A DNA stretch of 64,000 bases. Source: Acidobacteriota bacterium (GTDB lineage: Bacteria; Acidobacteriota; Thermoanaerobaculia; Multivoradales; SZUA-115). The translations under genes were made by a program, and so were the position numbers. Below are positions 17,878 through 26,462 of this stretch, piece by piece. The notes beneath the pieces were generated by a model. The model was not told the origin of the DNA. It made no database searches and saw nothing but the letters and a program-made list of their open reading frames with translations. Location: contig JAJRVQ010000107.1 in NCBI GenBank assembly GCA_024277255.1, forward strand, positions 18,303-82,302, given 5' to 3'. The first letter of the stretch is position 1. Each line of letters starts with the position of its first letter.

Positions 17878-19683
17878 ATGCGCCGAGCAGTCTCCCAGGA
17901 CCTGCCGGCCGAAGGACCACCATCGGTGGCCAAGGCGGTTTCACCGTCTCGACGCACCTTCTTGCGTGTCGGTGCAGCGCGGTTGTGGCAGGTGGCCGGG
18001 GTACTCGTCGCCCATGGCGCGGCGATGGCTCGCGATCGGCTGAGCGACCGCTGGCCCCGGCTTGGCCGCTACCTTCCGGCCGGCGAGCGAGTGCCGCCGG
18101 CGCACCGGTTGCGGGTTGTTCTGGAGGACCTCGGCGCCACCTTCATCAAGTTTGGTCAGATGCTGGCTCTACAGCCGGACCTCATCTCGATCGAGCAGTG
18201 CAACGCTCTGTTCAAGTTGCTGGACCGAGTCGAGCCCTTCGCCTGGCACGAGGTGGAGCGGATCATGGTCGAAGAGTTCGCCCAGCGGCCTGACGAATTG
18301 TTCGATTCCTTCGAGCGGCAGCCGCTGGCGGCCGCTTCGGTGGGCCAGGTGCACGTGGCGACGCTCGATGGCAGCAGGGTGGCGGTCAAGGTACAGCGCC
18401 CGGACGCCCGGCAGCAATTCGGCAGCGATGTGCGGCTGATGTTGATCGCCATGAAGGGGATTCGATGGTTGCGTCTGCGCCCCTTTTACTGGCTGCTCGA
18501 ACCGATCGAGGAATTCGCTCGCTGGACCCAAGAGGAACTCGATTACCGGCACGAGGCGAGATGCTCCGAGCGGCTGCGCGATCTGGCGGTGGGTAGCTCG
18601 GCGCAGTACGTTCCCAAGGTCTACGCCAGCCATTCGACCAGCAGGGTACTGACCGTCGAGTTTCTCGACGGCGTCACCTTGCTCGACTACCTGCGAGCCC
18701 GGGAGGAGAACAACCAACTGCTTCTGCGACGCCTCCAAGAGATGGGATTCGACCACGACGCCTTTGCGCGCAACATCATCGACACCTTCCTGGGCAACGC
18801 CTTCTCGCACGGGATCTACCACGCCGATCTGCATCCGGCCAATCTGATGATTCTGCCCAACAGCGTCGTCGGCTACATCGACTTCGGCATTACCGGGGTG
18901 ATGAGCCCGCACACCCGCAAGCACCTGATGCTGATGACTCTGGGCCTGGCCGTCGGCGATCGGGAATCGATCGTCCGCGAGTTCCTGCGCATCACAGTCT
19001 ACGGTCCGCAGGCCGATATCGAGGGCTTTCGCTCCGGACTCGATCGCGCCGCCTCTTCCTGGTACGGGAATGGCCGCCGCCACGATGGCTTGAGCGCCAA
19101 CTTCACCCGCGTCATGCAGGACATGCTTCTCCTCTCACGGCAGTACAACATCATGCCGGAGCGCGACGTCATCAAGTACATTCGCTCCTCGATCGCCATC
19201 GACGGGCTGATCACTCGCTTCGCGCCGGGGTTCGAACTCGGGCCGCACCTCGGGCAAGCCTGTGGTGAGCAACTCCGCGCCCAACTGGCCAAGGGGCACC
19301 TCACCGGCCCCCGTTTCGCCGACTTCTCCAGTGCCACCGGACGGCTGATGGAAGACGGTCTGCTGCGCGGCGCCAAGGTGCTGGAGAGGTTGGTCGAGCG
19401 GCGCGGTCGCTCGCCGTTGGCAGGACGCCAGCAAAGTGGTGGAGGCAGGCTGGGCGGCGCGAGCGGTGCGCTGGAACTCGGTGCCATGGCCCTGGTGGTG
19501 GCGCTGTTAATGCTGGTGACGCCGGGCGATCGGCTCGGCCTGAACCTGGTCACCGCCGAATTAGGGGTCGGTGTGCTGGCCTTGGTTCTTCTCGCCCGCA
19601 GTGTGCTCAAGGATGCGATGCGCCGTCCGATTCGAAACGCGACCCGAAATTCGACCACAAGCCGAGGAGCGGCTGGTCTGTAG
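17878..19683 (+). CDS. ABC1/UbiB family atypical kinase
   Basis: 601 residues from ATG 17878, with GGAGGAGG a little upstream. All ABC1 signature elements are present: KFGQMLALQPDLI (KxGQ loop), AAASVGQVHVA (Ala-rich loop), VAVKVQRP (ATP-site Lys), ELDYRHEA, YHADLHPANLMI (catalytic loop) and YIDFGITG (DFG-type metal site). Two C-terminal transmembrane helices (ALELGAMALVVALLMLV and LGVGVLALVLLARSVL) anchor it in the inner membrane, as in UbiB. Family members support isoprenoid or lipid extraction and trafficking from membranes. In this operon it probably serves the lipid product of the neighbouring genes rather than ubiquinone. A degenerate partner lies at 21330. Confidence 0.92.
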   Translation: MRRAVSQDLPAEGPPSVAKAVSPSRRTFLRVGAARLWQVAGVLVAHGAAMARDRLSDRWPRLGRYLPAGERVPPAHRLRVVLEDLGATFIKFGQMLALQPDLISIEQCNALFKLLDRVEPFAWHEVERIMVEEFAQRPDELFDSFERQPLAAASVGQVHVATLDGSRVAVKVQRPDARQQFGSDVRLMLIAMKGIRWLRLRPFYWLLEPIEEFARWTQEELDYRHEARCSERLRDLAVGSSAQYVPKVYASHSTSRVLTVEFLDGVTLLDYLRAREENNQLLLRRLQEMGFDHDAFARNIIDTFLGNAFSHGIYHADLHPANLMILPNSVVGYIDFGITGVMSPHTRKHLMLMTLGLAVGDRESIVREFLRITVYGPQADIEGFRSGLDRAASSWYGNGRRHDGLSANFTRVMQDMLLLSRQYNIMPERDVIKYIRSSIAIDGLITRFAPGFELGPHLGQACGEQLRAQLAKGHLTGPRFADFSSATGRLMEDGLLRGAKVLERLVERRGRSPLAGRQQSGGGRLGGASGALELGAMALVVALLMLVTPGDRLGLNLVTAELGVGVLALVLLARSVLKDAMRRPIRNATRNSTTSRGAAGL

Positions 19684-19698
19684 AAAAGGAGTTTTCCG

Positions 19699-20058
19699 AT
19701 GAGAGATTTGACCAAATCGATGCTGCGAGTCCCGTGGTCGGTGGCGATGGCCAGCCTGGCCCAGGCGCCGAACCTGATGCGTGGCAAAGAGGGCGCGGGC
19801 AGCGTCGCCTCGACCTTCGATTCGATTAGCGAAGCGGCCGCTGGGCGGCTTTCCGGTATGTGGGGTGAGTTCTACCGCGCCGGCGACCAGCTGCAAGGCG
19901 GACTGGTCGACGGCGCGATGGACCTGGCCACCGGCAGGCTCGCCGAATCGGGGTCGGCGTTGCGCCAGGTGTGGAGTGCGCTCGATCGCTCCCTTTCGGC
20001 GATCCGCCGCCAAGGATCGCAGGCCGGTGAGGAAGGGTCAGCGGGGCAGGGTGGGTAG
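19699..20058 (+). CDS. Phasin-like small helical protein 1
   Basis: 119 residues, ATG after AAGGAG. It begins MRDLTKSMLRVPWSVAM, a short amphipathic N-terminus found in variant form in at least four other proteins of this block. It continues with a helical core, FDSISEAAAGRLSGMWGEF then YRAGDQLQGGLVDGAMDLA, similar to the core of the protein at 22913. The pattern (short, helical, Ala/Leu/Gln-rich, no signal peptide) recalls phasins, which coat polyester granules, but no PHA synthase is in the window and I cannot assign it to the Pfam phasin family. The tail is Gly/Ser-rich. Confidence 0.72.
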   Translation: MRDLTKSMLRVPWSVAMASLAQAPNLMRGKEGAGSVASTFDSISEAAAGRLSGMWGEFYRAGDQLQGGLVDGAMDLATGRLAESGSALRQVWSALDRSLSAIRRQGSQAGEEGSAGQGG

Positions 20059-20062
20059 AACC

Positions 20063-21364
20063 GTGATCGCGGCAACCAAGAACCTGCTCAGTCAGTCTTG
20101 GGCGATCCAGGTAGCCGGGGCGCGCTCGCTCTCCGAGCTGCTGGCCGGCGATCCCGCGGCAGCGCTGAAGCGTTGGACCCGCGTCCTCTCCCGCCTCCAG
20201 CAGAGCAAGGATGAGCTGTCGCCGACCTTCCTGAGCCTCTTCCAGATCGGCGACAAGTTGCAGCGCGATGCGATCGGGCAGGCCTCCGCTTGGTTGCGCG
20301 ACCCGCGGCAGGCCGCTGGATTGGCCCACCGCTGGATCGATCAGATCGAAGAGGGGCTGCAGATTCTCGGCCGTGGAGCGGGAGGCGTCGCCGGCGAAGA
20401 GACCGTCAACAAGTCGAGAGTCTTCCTCCTCGTCCTCACCGTGGGCAAGAGTCTGGGAATTCCTCAGCAGGGTCTCTTCCCGCTGGACCAGTTCGTTGAC
20501 CGGGCCTACGGGCTCGACGACTTCTCCGCCTTGTGGGCGGTCGAGGGGCTGGGCCATGACTATGCCGAGAGCCGCTGGCCGGCGGAGTCGCTTCCTCGGC
20601 AGCTCCTCAGCGAGGAGGAGCAGCCGCAACTGCCGGCGGCCAGCCTGTTGATGTTGCACGCGGGGATCGGCCTTTCCTTCGCCCAGCGGGAGCTTCGCGA
20701 TCTGACGGAGGATAACTCGACGGAGGCGATCGAATCCGCGGTGGCTACCGTGGTCGAGCTTTGCCGCGCCAACTCGCGGGCCGGCTTTGCAGGGGCGGCA
20801 CTCGAGTCGCTGGGGCTGCAAGCCTACGCCTTTCACTCGCAGGCGATGGCGCTACGCGTCGGCGAAGCCGTCGCGGCGGTGGCGCCGGAGGCGGTCGGCT
20901 TTTACTGGCACGGTGTGGGCAGGGCGCTCTACTTTGACATCCCGGTCGCTTTCTTGCCCTGTTCCGGCTGGTCGGGTTTCGAGCGCGCCCGCGCGCTGGC
21001 GCCCGACGAAGCGGCGATGCTCGGTATGTGGGCCGGCCTTGCCTGGGCCTGGACCCTGGTCAATCAGCGCAACCCGGAAATTCTCGCCTCCCTCCTGGTC
21101 AGCCCGCACGGCGAGCAGCTGGCAGAAAACAGCGCCTTCGCCAACGGGGTGGCCTCCTCGACTCTGATGCGTCAGGTCACCACTCCCGGCGCGGAGTTTG
21201 TTCGCCCATTCTTCGACTACCTACCCGAGGAGGAAACTGCCGCGACCCGCTGGCGGGAGCTGGTCGGCGAGCCCTGCGAGCGAGCGATCCGGGAATGTCT
21301 GCCCCAACTGGAAAAGGAACGGAGGCTCGATGAGCTCTTCTGCTACCGCCAGAAACTCTGCTGA
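20063..21364 (+). CDS. DUF1702-like protein 1
   Basis: 433 residues from GTG 20063 (a GTG at 20051 is also in frame). The N-terminus (MIAATKNLLSQSWAIQ) and a segment LFQIGDKLQRDAIGQ resemble the phasin-like proteins beside it. From about residue 150 the layout matches what I remember of DUF1702 (enediyne-cluster UnbL-type) proteins: LWAVEGLGHDYAE, LHAGIGLSFAQREL, ALESLGLQAYAFH, FYWHGVGRALYF and MWAGLAWAWTLVN. The protein at 23902 shares this motif order. No signal peptide; probably soluble or membrane-peripheral. Biochemical function is unknown for the family. The end overlaps the next gene by 35 nt. Confidence 0.68.
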   Translation: MIAATKNLLSQSWAIQVAGARSLSELLAGDPAAALKRWTRVLSRLQQSKDELSPTFLSLFQIGDKLQRDAIGQASAWLRDPRQAAGLAHRWIDQIEEGLQILGRGAGGVAGEETVNKSRVFLLVLTVGKSLGIPQQGLFPLDQFVDRAYGLDDFSALWAVEGLGHDYAESRWPAESLPRQLLSEEEQPQLPAASLLMLHAGIGLSFAQRELRDLTEDNSTEAIESAVATVVELCRANSRAGFAGAALESLGLQAYAFHSQAMALRVGEAVAAVAPEAVGFYWHGVGRALYFDIPVAFLPCSGWSGFERARALAPDEAAMLGMWAGLAWAWTLVNQRNPEILASLLVSPHGEQLAENSAFANGVASSTLMRQVTTPGAEFVRPFFDYLPEEETAATRWRELVGEPCERAIRECLPQLEKERRLDELFCYRQKLC

Positions 21365-22898
21365 GCGGCGAGGCCGGCTGTCGCGCCGGCTGGCTGAAGC
21401 CGGGCTGATTCCCGGGCCGAGGCGTCTGGCGTCGTTCGACGACAGGAGCGGCGTGCTCGGAACCGATCGGCTGGGAGAGATTCTGGCCGAACTCGGAGCG
21501 CCTTTCGCCGCCTTCGGCCTCTACCTGGCCCGTCGCTGCGACCTCCTTCCCGGCCCCGTCTGCTTTGCTCTGGCCTCCATCTGCGACCGTGGCGAGGCGC
21601 TGCCGGCAACGACGGTCGAGGAACTCTTGGCCGGCGCCCTCGGCGCCGGAGGTCCGTTGGCGAGCTTCGTCGCCGAACCGGCGAGGGTGGGGCTGTTGTA
21701 CCAGGAGCACTGGGCCACGGCGCGGGATGGCCAGCCGTTGCTGGTCCGCTTGGCGCGGCATGGCGAGCCGGATCTCGAGGCGACGCTCCACGATCTGGAC
21801 GCCCTGGCACCGGTGCTCGGTATCGACCGTGGCCGCTTCTCGGCGCTCTTTGCCGACTACCGCCGGGCGCTCGATTGCTGGTCGGACCTGCGTGGTCAAG
21901 CTGAGCGGCTTGAACGCTTGCATCACGAGCTGATGGATGAGGGGCCGGTGGTGGTTCCCCGCCTCGTGGCAGGGTCGGCGACCCGGCGGCGGATGGTGGT
22001 GGAGTGGCCCGGTCGCTGTGAACCCGCCGCGATCGGCGGCGCGCCGGCTGAGCGGGGCTTGGAGCGGCGGGTGGCCTCAGCCTGGTTGGAGGTGGCTCTG
22101 GTCGCCGGTCGGCTGCCGGTCGAAGCGGCGATGTGGCCGCTCGAGGATGGCAGGATCGTCATGCTTCCCGGTGAGATGGCTGCCCTGAAGCCGGAGGTGC
22201 GAACCACGCTGTGGAACTACCTGCGGGCGAGCGCCGAGGAAAGACCGGACCGTGCCGCCGAGTGGTTGCTGCCGGCGGTCGAGGAGGCTGATGCGGGCCG
22301 GGCTACCGAACTCGAGCGCCGATTGCGACAGATCGTGCCCTTCCGCGACGGTCGATGGAGCCGGGACGGCTCTACCCTCGCCGAGCACCTGGCCTTGCAT
22401 TGGCGCTGCGTCACCGAGGTCGGCTTGAAGCCTCGCCCCTACTTGCTCGCCTTTTACCGCGGCCTGTTCAGCCTGGTGGGCCGAGAGGGGCAGCGTTCGC
22501 CGCAGGAGGATCCGCTGCGCGAGGCGGTGGTCGATCTTCGCTGGCGGGCTGGGTGGCGGGGATGGCGGCGGCGCGCAGCCCCCGAAGCTCTACGGCGCTC
22601 GGCCGAGTCCAACCTGCTGGGCTTGCTGGAGTTGCCCGACAATCTGGACCGACTCCTCGACTTGGCCGACGGAGTGGGCGCCGATTCGCCGTTGGATGGC
22701 CTGATCGCTCCACCCTTGGCCGGGCGCCGGGGCCGGTGGTCGACCCAACTGGCACTCGGCCTGGCTCTCGTCGCTGTCTGCCTTGCCGCGGTTCGTCTGT
22801 CGGCTCTCGATCTTCCACGGTCCATCGTCGAGATCTCTTCGGCACTGGTCTTCATCGGCCTTGCCCTGCTCTGGCTCAGGACCACCACTCGAAGGTGA
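21330..22898 (+). CDS. Degenerate ABC1/UbiB-like pseudokinase with C-terminal membrane hairpin
   Basis: 522 residues from ATG 21330 behind ACGGAGG, overlapping the previous gene by 35 nt. It follows the ABC1 layout of the kinase at 17878 but with key residues lost: ILAELGAPFAAFGLYLARRCDLLP occupies the KxGQ region without the Lys, PLLVRLARHGE replaces the ATP-Lys strand, VPRLVAGSATRRRMVVEWPG matches the hinge segment, and PVEAAMWPLEDGRIVMLPGEM replaces the catalytic HAD-H-N loop and DFG. Two C-terminal helices are kept (LALGLALVAVCLAAVRL, SALVFIGLALLWL). It probably pairs with or scaffolds the active kinase. The homology call rests on motif order only. Confidence 0.62.
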   Translation: MSSSATARNSAERRGRLSRRLAEAGLIPGPRRLASFDDRSGVLGTDRLGEILAELGAPFAAFGLYLARRCDLLPGPVCFALASICDRGEALPATTVEELLAGALGAGGPLASFVAEPARVGLLYQEHWATARDGQPLLVRLARHGEPDLEATLHDLDALAPVLGIDRGRFSALFADYRRALDCWSDLRGQAERLERLHHELMDEGPVVVPRLVAGSATRRRMVVEWPGRCEPAAIGGAPAERGLERRVASAWLEVALVAGRLPVEAAMWPLEDGRIVMLPGEMAALKPEVRTTLWNYLRASAEERPDRAAEWLLPAVEEADAGRATELERRLRQIVPFRDGRWSRDGSTLAEHLALHWRCVTEVGLKPRPYLLAFYRGLFSLVGREGQRSPQEDPLREAVVDLRWRAGWRGWRRRAAPEALRRSAESNLLGLLELPDNLDRLLDLADGVGADSPLDGLIAPPLAGRRGRWSTQLALGLALVAVCLAAVRLSALDLPRSIVEISSALVFIGLALLWLRTTTRR

Positions 22899-22912
22899 TG
22901 AGGAAACAAACT

Positions 22913-23308
22913 ATGCGTGAGATCACCAGGTCGATGCTGTCCCTCTCTTGGGCCATGCCGCTTTTCGCTCTACGCCAGGCTACTCAGCTGGTCGATCCCA
23001 GGGAGTGGAGCGGCACCGGCAAGACCACGCGGGCCTTCGACACCGTCGCGCAGGCGGCGCAGCAAGAGCTCGACGGCCTCTTCCGCGAGACCTACCAGTT
23101 CGGCGACGACCTGCAACGGCGAGTGATCGATCTGGTGTGTGGCGGGAGGGGTTCGGTGGATGAGAAGCCGCCAGCGGCCACATCGCCGAGATCTGCCGGC
23201 GGCGGAGTCTTGCGATCACCCTTGCGTTCTCCCGCCTCGCGGGATGCGGCGAGCGCCACACGGGTCGGCGCGCGCGGTTGGGGGCTGGTGCCTCCCGGGA
23301 GCTATTGA
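22913..23308 (+). CDS. Phasin-like small helical protein 2
   Basis: 131 residues from ATG 22913, preceded by GAGGAAA; the in-frame ATG at 22898 overlaps the previous stop but lacks a ribosome site. It opens MREITRSMLSLSWAMPLF, the shared N-terminal motif, followed by a core FDTVAQAAQQELDGLFRET then YQFGDDLQRRVIDLV that aligns well with the protein at 19699 (both have FD-[ST]-[IV], AA, Y..GD.LQ and D). The last 45 residues are Pro/Arg/Gly-rich and low in complexity. It probably coats or anchors to the same particle or membrane as its paralog. Confidence 0.68.
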   Translation: MREITRSMLSLSWAMPLFALRQATQLVDPREWSGTGKTTRAFDTVAQAAQQELDGLFRETYQFGDDLQRRVIDLVCGGRGSVDEKPPAATSPRSAGGGVLRSPLRSPASRDAASATRVGARGWGLVPPGSY

Positions 23309-23320
23309 GGTGAGTCGAGG

Positions 23321-23905
23321 ATGAGGGAGTTTCTCGGTCGCATGATGAGGCTGCCGTTGACGGTGAGCGCCTATCTCTTCGAGATGTCGAGCAAGACCAG
23401 CCGTGGACTTGAGCGGATCGCACGCGAGAGCTGGGCAGGTCCCCATGGCCTCAGCGAAGCCGCGCGACGGGAAGCGGAGCCGCCCCCCCTCCTACCCCAG
23501 GTCAGCATGTCGCCGCCGCCGGCGCAATCGCCGGCAGCCCAACAGTTTTCTGTACCCAAAACCAACAAGGAGAGAAGCAAAATGGCCGACACAAACCTGA
23601 ACGATTCCATGGTCAAGCTCGTCGAGTACACGGTGGTGAGCGTCGAGCGAGGCAACGAGAGAGTCCTCACCGGGCCCGAAATGCAGCTCATCGTCGTCAC
23701 CGACGACCTGACCGGCAACGCCTTCTCCAACGCTCGCGTCATGGAGCTGAGCGCCAGCCCCAAGGTCGATGCCAAGTCGGTACGCGTCTACTACAACGTC
23801 CTCGATCGCTGGCCCAAGGAGGATCTCAAGAAAGACGAACGGCAGGTCGGCTACCTGGCGGAAATCGCCGCCAATACTCAGAAGATTGCCAGTAAGACGA
23901 AGTGA
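23321..23905 (+). CDS. Shared-motif N-terminus fused to small domain protein (dual-start gene)
   Basis: 194 residues. It begins MREFLGRMMRLPLTVSAYLF, a variant of the block's shared N-terminal motif, then a Pro/Gln-rich linker (residues 50-85), then a compact domain of 107 residues starting MADTNLNDSMVKLVEY and ending in a basic IASKTK. The domain has no recognisable family; it shows alternating strands (EYTVVSVERG, MQLIVVTDDL, SVRVYYNVLD). The linker coding sequence contains AAGGAGAG seven nt before the domain's ATG (23582), so the domain may also be made alone. It is coupled to the next gene by a GTGA overlap. Confidence 0.65.
   Translation: MREFLGRMMRLPLTVSAYLFEMSSKTSRGLERIARESWAGPHGLSEAARREAEPPPLLPQVSMSPPPAQSPAAQQFSVPKTNKERSKMADTNLNDSMVKLVEYTVVSVERGNERVLTGPEMQLIVVTDDLTGNAFSNARVMELSASPKVDAKSVRVYYNVLDRWPKEDLKKDERQVGYLAEIAANTQKIASKTK
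23582..23905 (+). CDS. Possible separately translated 107-aa domain (internal start)
   Basis: Same frame and stop as the gene at 23321. The ATG at 23582 is preceded by AAGGAGAG (23567-23574) with 7-nt spacing, better than most ribosome sites in this operon. It would give a short protein without the membrane/granule-type N-terminus. Whether both forms exist cannot be seen from sequence. Confidence 0.5.
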   Translation: MADTNLNDSMVKLVEYTVVSVERGNERVLTGPEMQLIVVTDDLTGNAFSNARVMELSASPKVDAKSVRVYYNVLDRWPKEDLKKDERQVGYLAEIAANTQKIASKTK

Positions 23906-25083
23906 GTTCCGCCGCTTCCATGAGCGGTGGCCCTGGGGCCGCCTCGTCCGGCTCTCATCGTGCGCCCTGGCTGAGCCTCGATCCGGTGGCGATGGCTCTG
24001 GCCTCGATGCGCTGGATGGCCACCGCCGCCAGCTTCCTGCCCTTCGCCGGTCGCGGCCTCACCGCCCTGGAGTGTGCGAACAAGATCGCGGCCTTCGAAG
24101 GTTTTCAGGCGGGCCGGCGATCGCTGGCCGGACCGCCTTCGGTCGAGACCTTGCTGGCCGCGCTGGCCGCCAACGCGCGGCTGCCCGCCTATCCGCGGCT
24201 GTGGCAGCTGGAAGGGATCGGTTATGGGTGGGCTGAACTTTCTCTGGCCCGTGGCGAGGAGCCGCGAAGGCTTCTCTCGCCGAGTCGGGTCGGCGAGCTG
24301 CCGCGGGCGTTCAGAGTGCCCCTCCACACCGGGTTGGGACTGAAGCTGGCAACCCACGCACTCGATGATGGCCGCGGAGAGGTTGCCGGGATGGTCGCCG
24401 GCTTCTGGCGGCAGTGTCGCGACAATGGCCGCGAAGGGTATGAGGAGGTCTGTTTCGAGGCGCTGGGCTTGGCGGTGCGCATCCTGCGCCCCGGACTGCG
24501 CGACCAGGTGGCGGCACACCTGGCTCAGGTCGACCGGCGCCGTCACGCCCTCTTCTGGCATGGTGTCGGGCGGGCGCTCTATTTTCTTCCCAGCAACCTG
24601 ATGCTGTCGATCGGTGCGGAGTGGAGCGGCTTGCGGCGGGCTCTGGCTGAACCGGCGGACGACGAAGGACGAAACAATGCACTGGCCGGCCTGGGTTGGG
24701 CGCAAGCTCTGGTCAACCTGCGCCATCCGCGGATCGTCGTCGATAGGTGGCTGCGTTTGACCGCTCGCTGGCCCGATCGCTCGATCGGGCGACCGCTGGG
24801 CCACGGCGCCGCCTGCGCTCTGGCCATCTGGAACGAGCATGCCGGCACAGAGCGCTATCTCGAAGCTTTCCTGCACTGCGGCGAGACGATTGCCGCGGCC
24901 GATCAACGCGAGGCATGGCATCGGTATCTCGCGGCTCCGCTGAGCCAGTTGCTCGGCGGGCCGGTCGCGCCGGCGATGCCCGGCGCTCTGTTCACCGACC
25001 GTGGACTGAGCGAGGTGCTGGCCGCCATGGCCGGCGAAGAGCGGCCGCCGGTAGCTGAATTCAACGATGAGGTAAGCCGATGA
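23902..25083 (+). CDS. DUF1702-like protein 2
   Basis: 393 residues from GTG 23902, which overlaps the previous stop; ATG 23920 is an alternative. Motif order is as in the protein at 20063: LWQLEGIGYGWAELSLA, VPLHTGLGLKLATHAL, CFEALGLAVRIL, FWHGVGRALYFL, ALAGLGWAQALVNLRHPRI and GHGAACALAIWNEH. These correspond, from memory, to the successive glycine-rich helices of DUF1702 proteins found in enediyne clusters. The N-terminal 25 residues are Ser/Gly-rich, then two hydrophobic stretches (LDPVAMALASMRWMATAASF). It follows the dual-start gene and is coupled to the next gene by ATGA. Function unknown; possibly a heteromer with the first copy. Confidence 0.66.
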   Translation: MSSAASMSGGPGAASSGSHRAPWLSLDPVAMALASMRWMATAASFLPFAGRGLTALECANKIAAFEGFQAGRRSLAGPPSVETLLAALAANARLPAYPRLWQLEGIGYGWAELSLARGEEPRRLLSPSRVGELPRAFRVPLHTGLGLKLATHALDDGRGEVAGMVAGFWRQCRDNGREGYEEVCFEALGLAVRILRPGLRDQVAAHLAQVDRRRHALFWHGVGRALYFLPSNLMLSIGAEWSGLRRALAEPADDEGRNNALAGLGWAQALVNLRHPRIVVDRWLRLTARWPDRSIGRPLGHGAACALAIWNEHAGTERYLEAFLHCGETIAAADQREAWHRYLAAPLSQLLGGPVAPAMPGALFTDRGLSEVLAAMAGEERPPVAEFNDEVSR

Positions 25084-26462
25084 CTGAGCGATGGAGCGCC
25101 GCGGCGCGCGACCTGGTGGATACCTTCGACGAGATGATCAACCGTGGGGTTCACGCCGTTCTCGACCCGCTCGGTCCGCGGGAGGCTGAGCAACCGCGCG
25201 AGTCGCAGCCGACCACCTCTCCTGCTCAAGAGGGGCTCAGCGAGGTGGAGCGTGACCATCTACGCGCGGTCGACCTCTATCTGGAGCGCGGTCAGGAGCT
25301 CGTGCGGTGGTGGCGGCGGGCCAGGCAGAACGACCGCTTCGAGCGCCGGTTCGAGCTGGCCTCGACCTACAACCGGCCCGACAGCAGTTTCGGCTTCTTC
25401 GACGAGAGTTCGGTCGGCGGTTCGCCGATGCCGATCATGGGCAACTTCCAGGAGATGCAGTTCGATCGCGTCAAGGTACCCGCGGCGCAACGGGCCGAGT
25501 CGGCAAACTGGATTCAGCAGCAGATCCGGCAGTTCGTTCTGCGCTACTTCATGCGCGTCAGCGACTTCCGGCAGCCGCAGGTGGTGGTCGACCGGGACTC
25601 GAAGGAACCGCCGGCTCTGCTCAAGCCGGTCAGCCTGTGCTCGGAGAAGCAGCCTTCGAAGATCGGTTTCGGCTTCACCCAGCACTACTACAAGCTGCGC
25701 GAAAGCGGCGAGATAGGCCGTTTCCCCGCCGAGGAGCAATCGCGCATCATCGACCTGCGCGAGCTAGGAGGGCGTTACGCGTGGATCGTCGTCAAGGTGA
25801 AGATCTTCAACTTCAGCTTCGCCTACCGTCCCTTCCCTGGCGGCCCCAGCTTGACCCTGCCGCTGGCCGAAGAGAGTTACCTGGTGCTGAGCCGGGATTT
25901 CATCCTCGACGAAGAGAAGCCCAGCGCCGGGGAACTCGGCCACTACGGGATCGGCTATTCCTTCCTCCCCTCGCCCAAGCCCGGCCTGCTGGCCTACGGC
26001 CCCGGACGCTTCGCGGCGGCGATCGAGCTGATCGACTTCCACGTCCACACCGACGGGCGGGTGCGCGTGTCGATGGCCTTCGTCGCCAACCGGCCGGAAC
26101 GGATTCTCGACCTTCCGCTCAACCCCTTGATCTGGGGGCTGGATCTTTCCGACCTGGTGCTGCCGGAGGAGGCCGGACCGTTGCTTTGGTCGATGCGGCG
26201 AGCGCTGAGCTCGATGCCGCTATTCGGCGCCATGGTCGACCCGGTCTACGTCTCGCTCGACCTGGCCAACCTGGTGAGCGGTGGTCTCGCCTCGCGCGAG
26301 CTGTGTTGGGATCGGGAGACGCTCGAACTCGAATTCCTCGCCAAACACTTCATGCAGCACTACGAGACCGTCGTCGGCTCGCTCCAGACCTGGCGCCAGA
26401 TTCCCGACTGGCTCGACGAGGCGGCGCTTCCCGAGTGGGTGAAACGGGGGCACAGTGGTTGA
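25080..26462 (+). CDS. Unknown 460-residue protein
   Basis: ATG overlaps the preceding stop (ATGA). I do not recognise the family. Residues 1-30 form a helix like those of the phasin-like proteins (LVDTFDEMINRGVHAVLDPL). Residues 30-60 are a Pro/Gln-rich linker. The remainder is a globular, mixed domain with a strand-rich centre (YAWIVVKVKIFNFSFAYRPF, YLVLSRDFILDEE, YGIGYSFLPSPKPGLLAYG, AIELIDFHVHTDGRVRVSMAFVA) and a helical C-terminus with several Trp. No signal peptide or membrane span. It lies between a DUF1702-like gene and a patatin gene, overlapping the latter by 8 nt. Confidence 0.75.
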   Translation: MTERWSAAARDLVDTFDEMINRGVHAVLDPLGPREAEQPRESQPTTSPAQEGLSEVERDHLRAVDLYLERGQELVRWWRRARQNDRFERRFELASTYNRPDSSFGFFDESSVGGSPMPIMGNFQEMQFDRVKVPAAQRAESANWIQQQIRQFVLRYFMRVSDFRQPQVVVDRDSKEPPALLKPVSLCSEKQPSKIGFGFTQHYYKLRESGEIGRFPAEEQSRIIDLRELGGRYAWIVVKVKIFNFSFAYRPFPGGPSLTLPLAEESYLVLSRDFILDEEKPSAGELGHYGIGYSFLPSPKPGLLAYGPGRFAAAIELIDFHVHTDGRVRVSMAFVANRPERILDLPLNPLIWGLDLSDLVLPEEAGPLLWSMRRALSSMPLFGAMVDPVYVSLDLANLVSGGLASRELCWDRETLELEFLAKHFMQHYETVVGSLQTWRQIPDWLDEAALPEWVKRGHSG

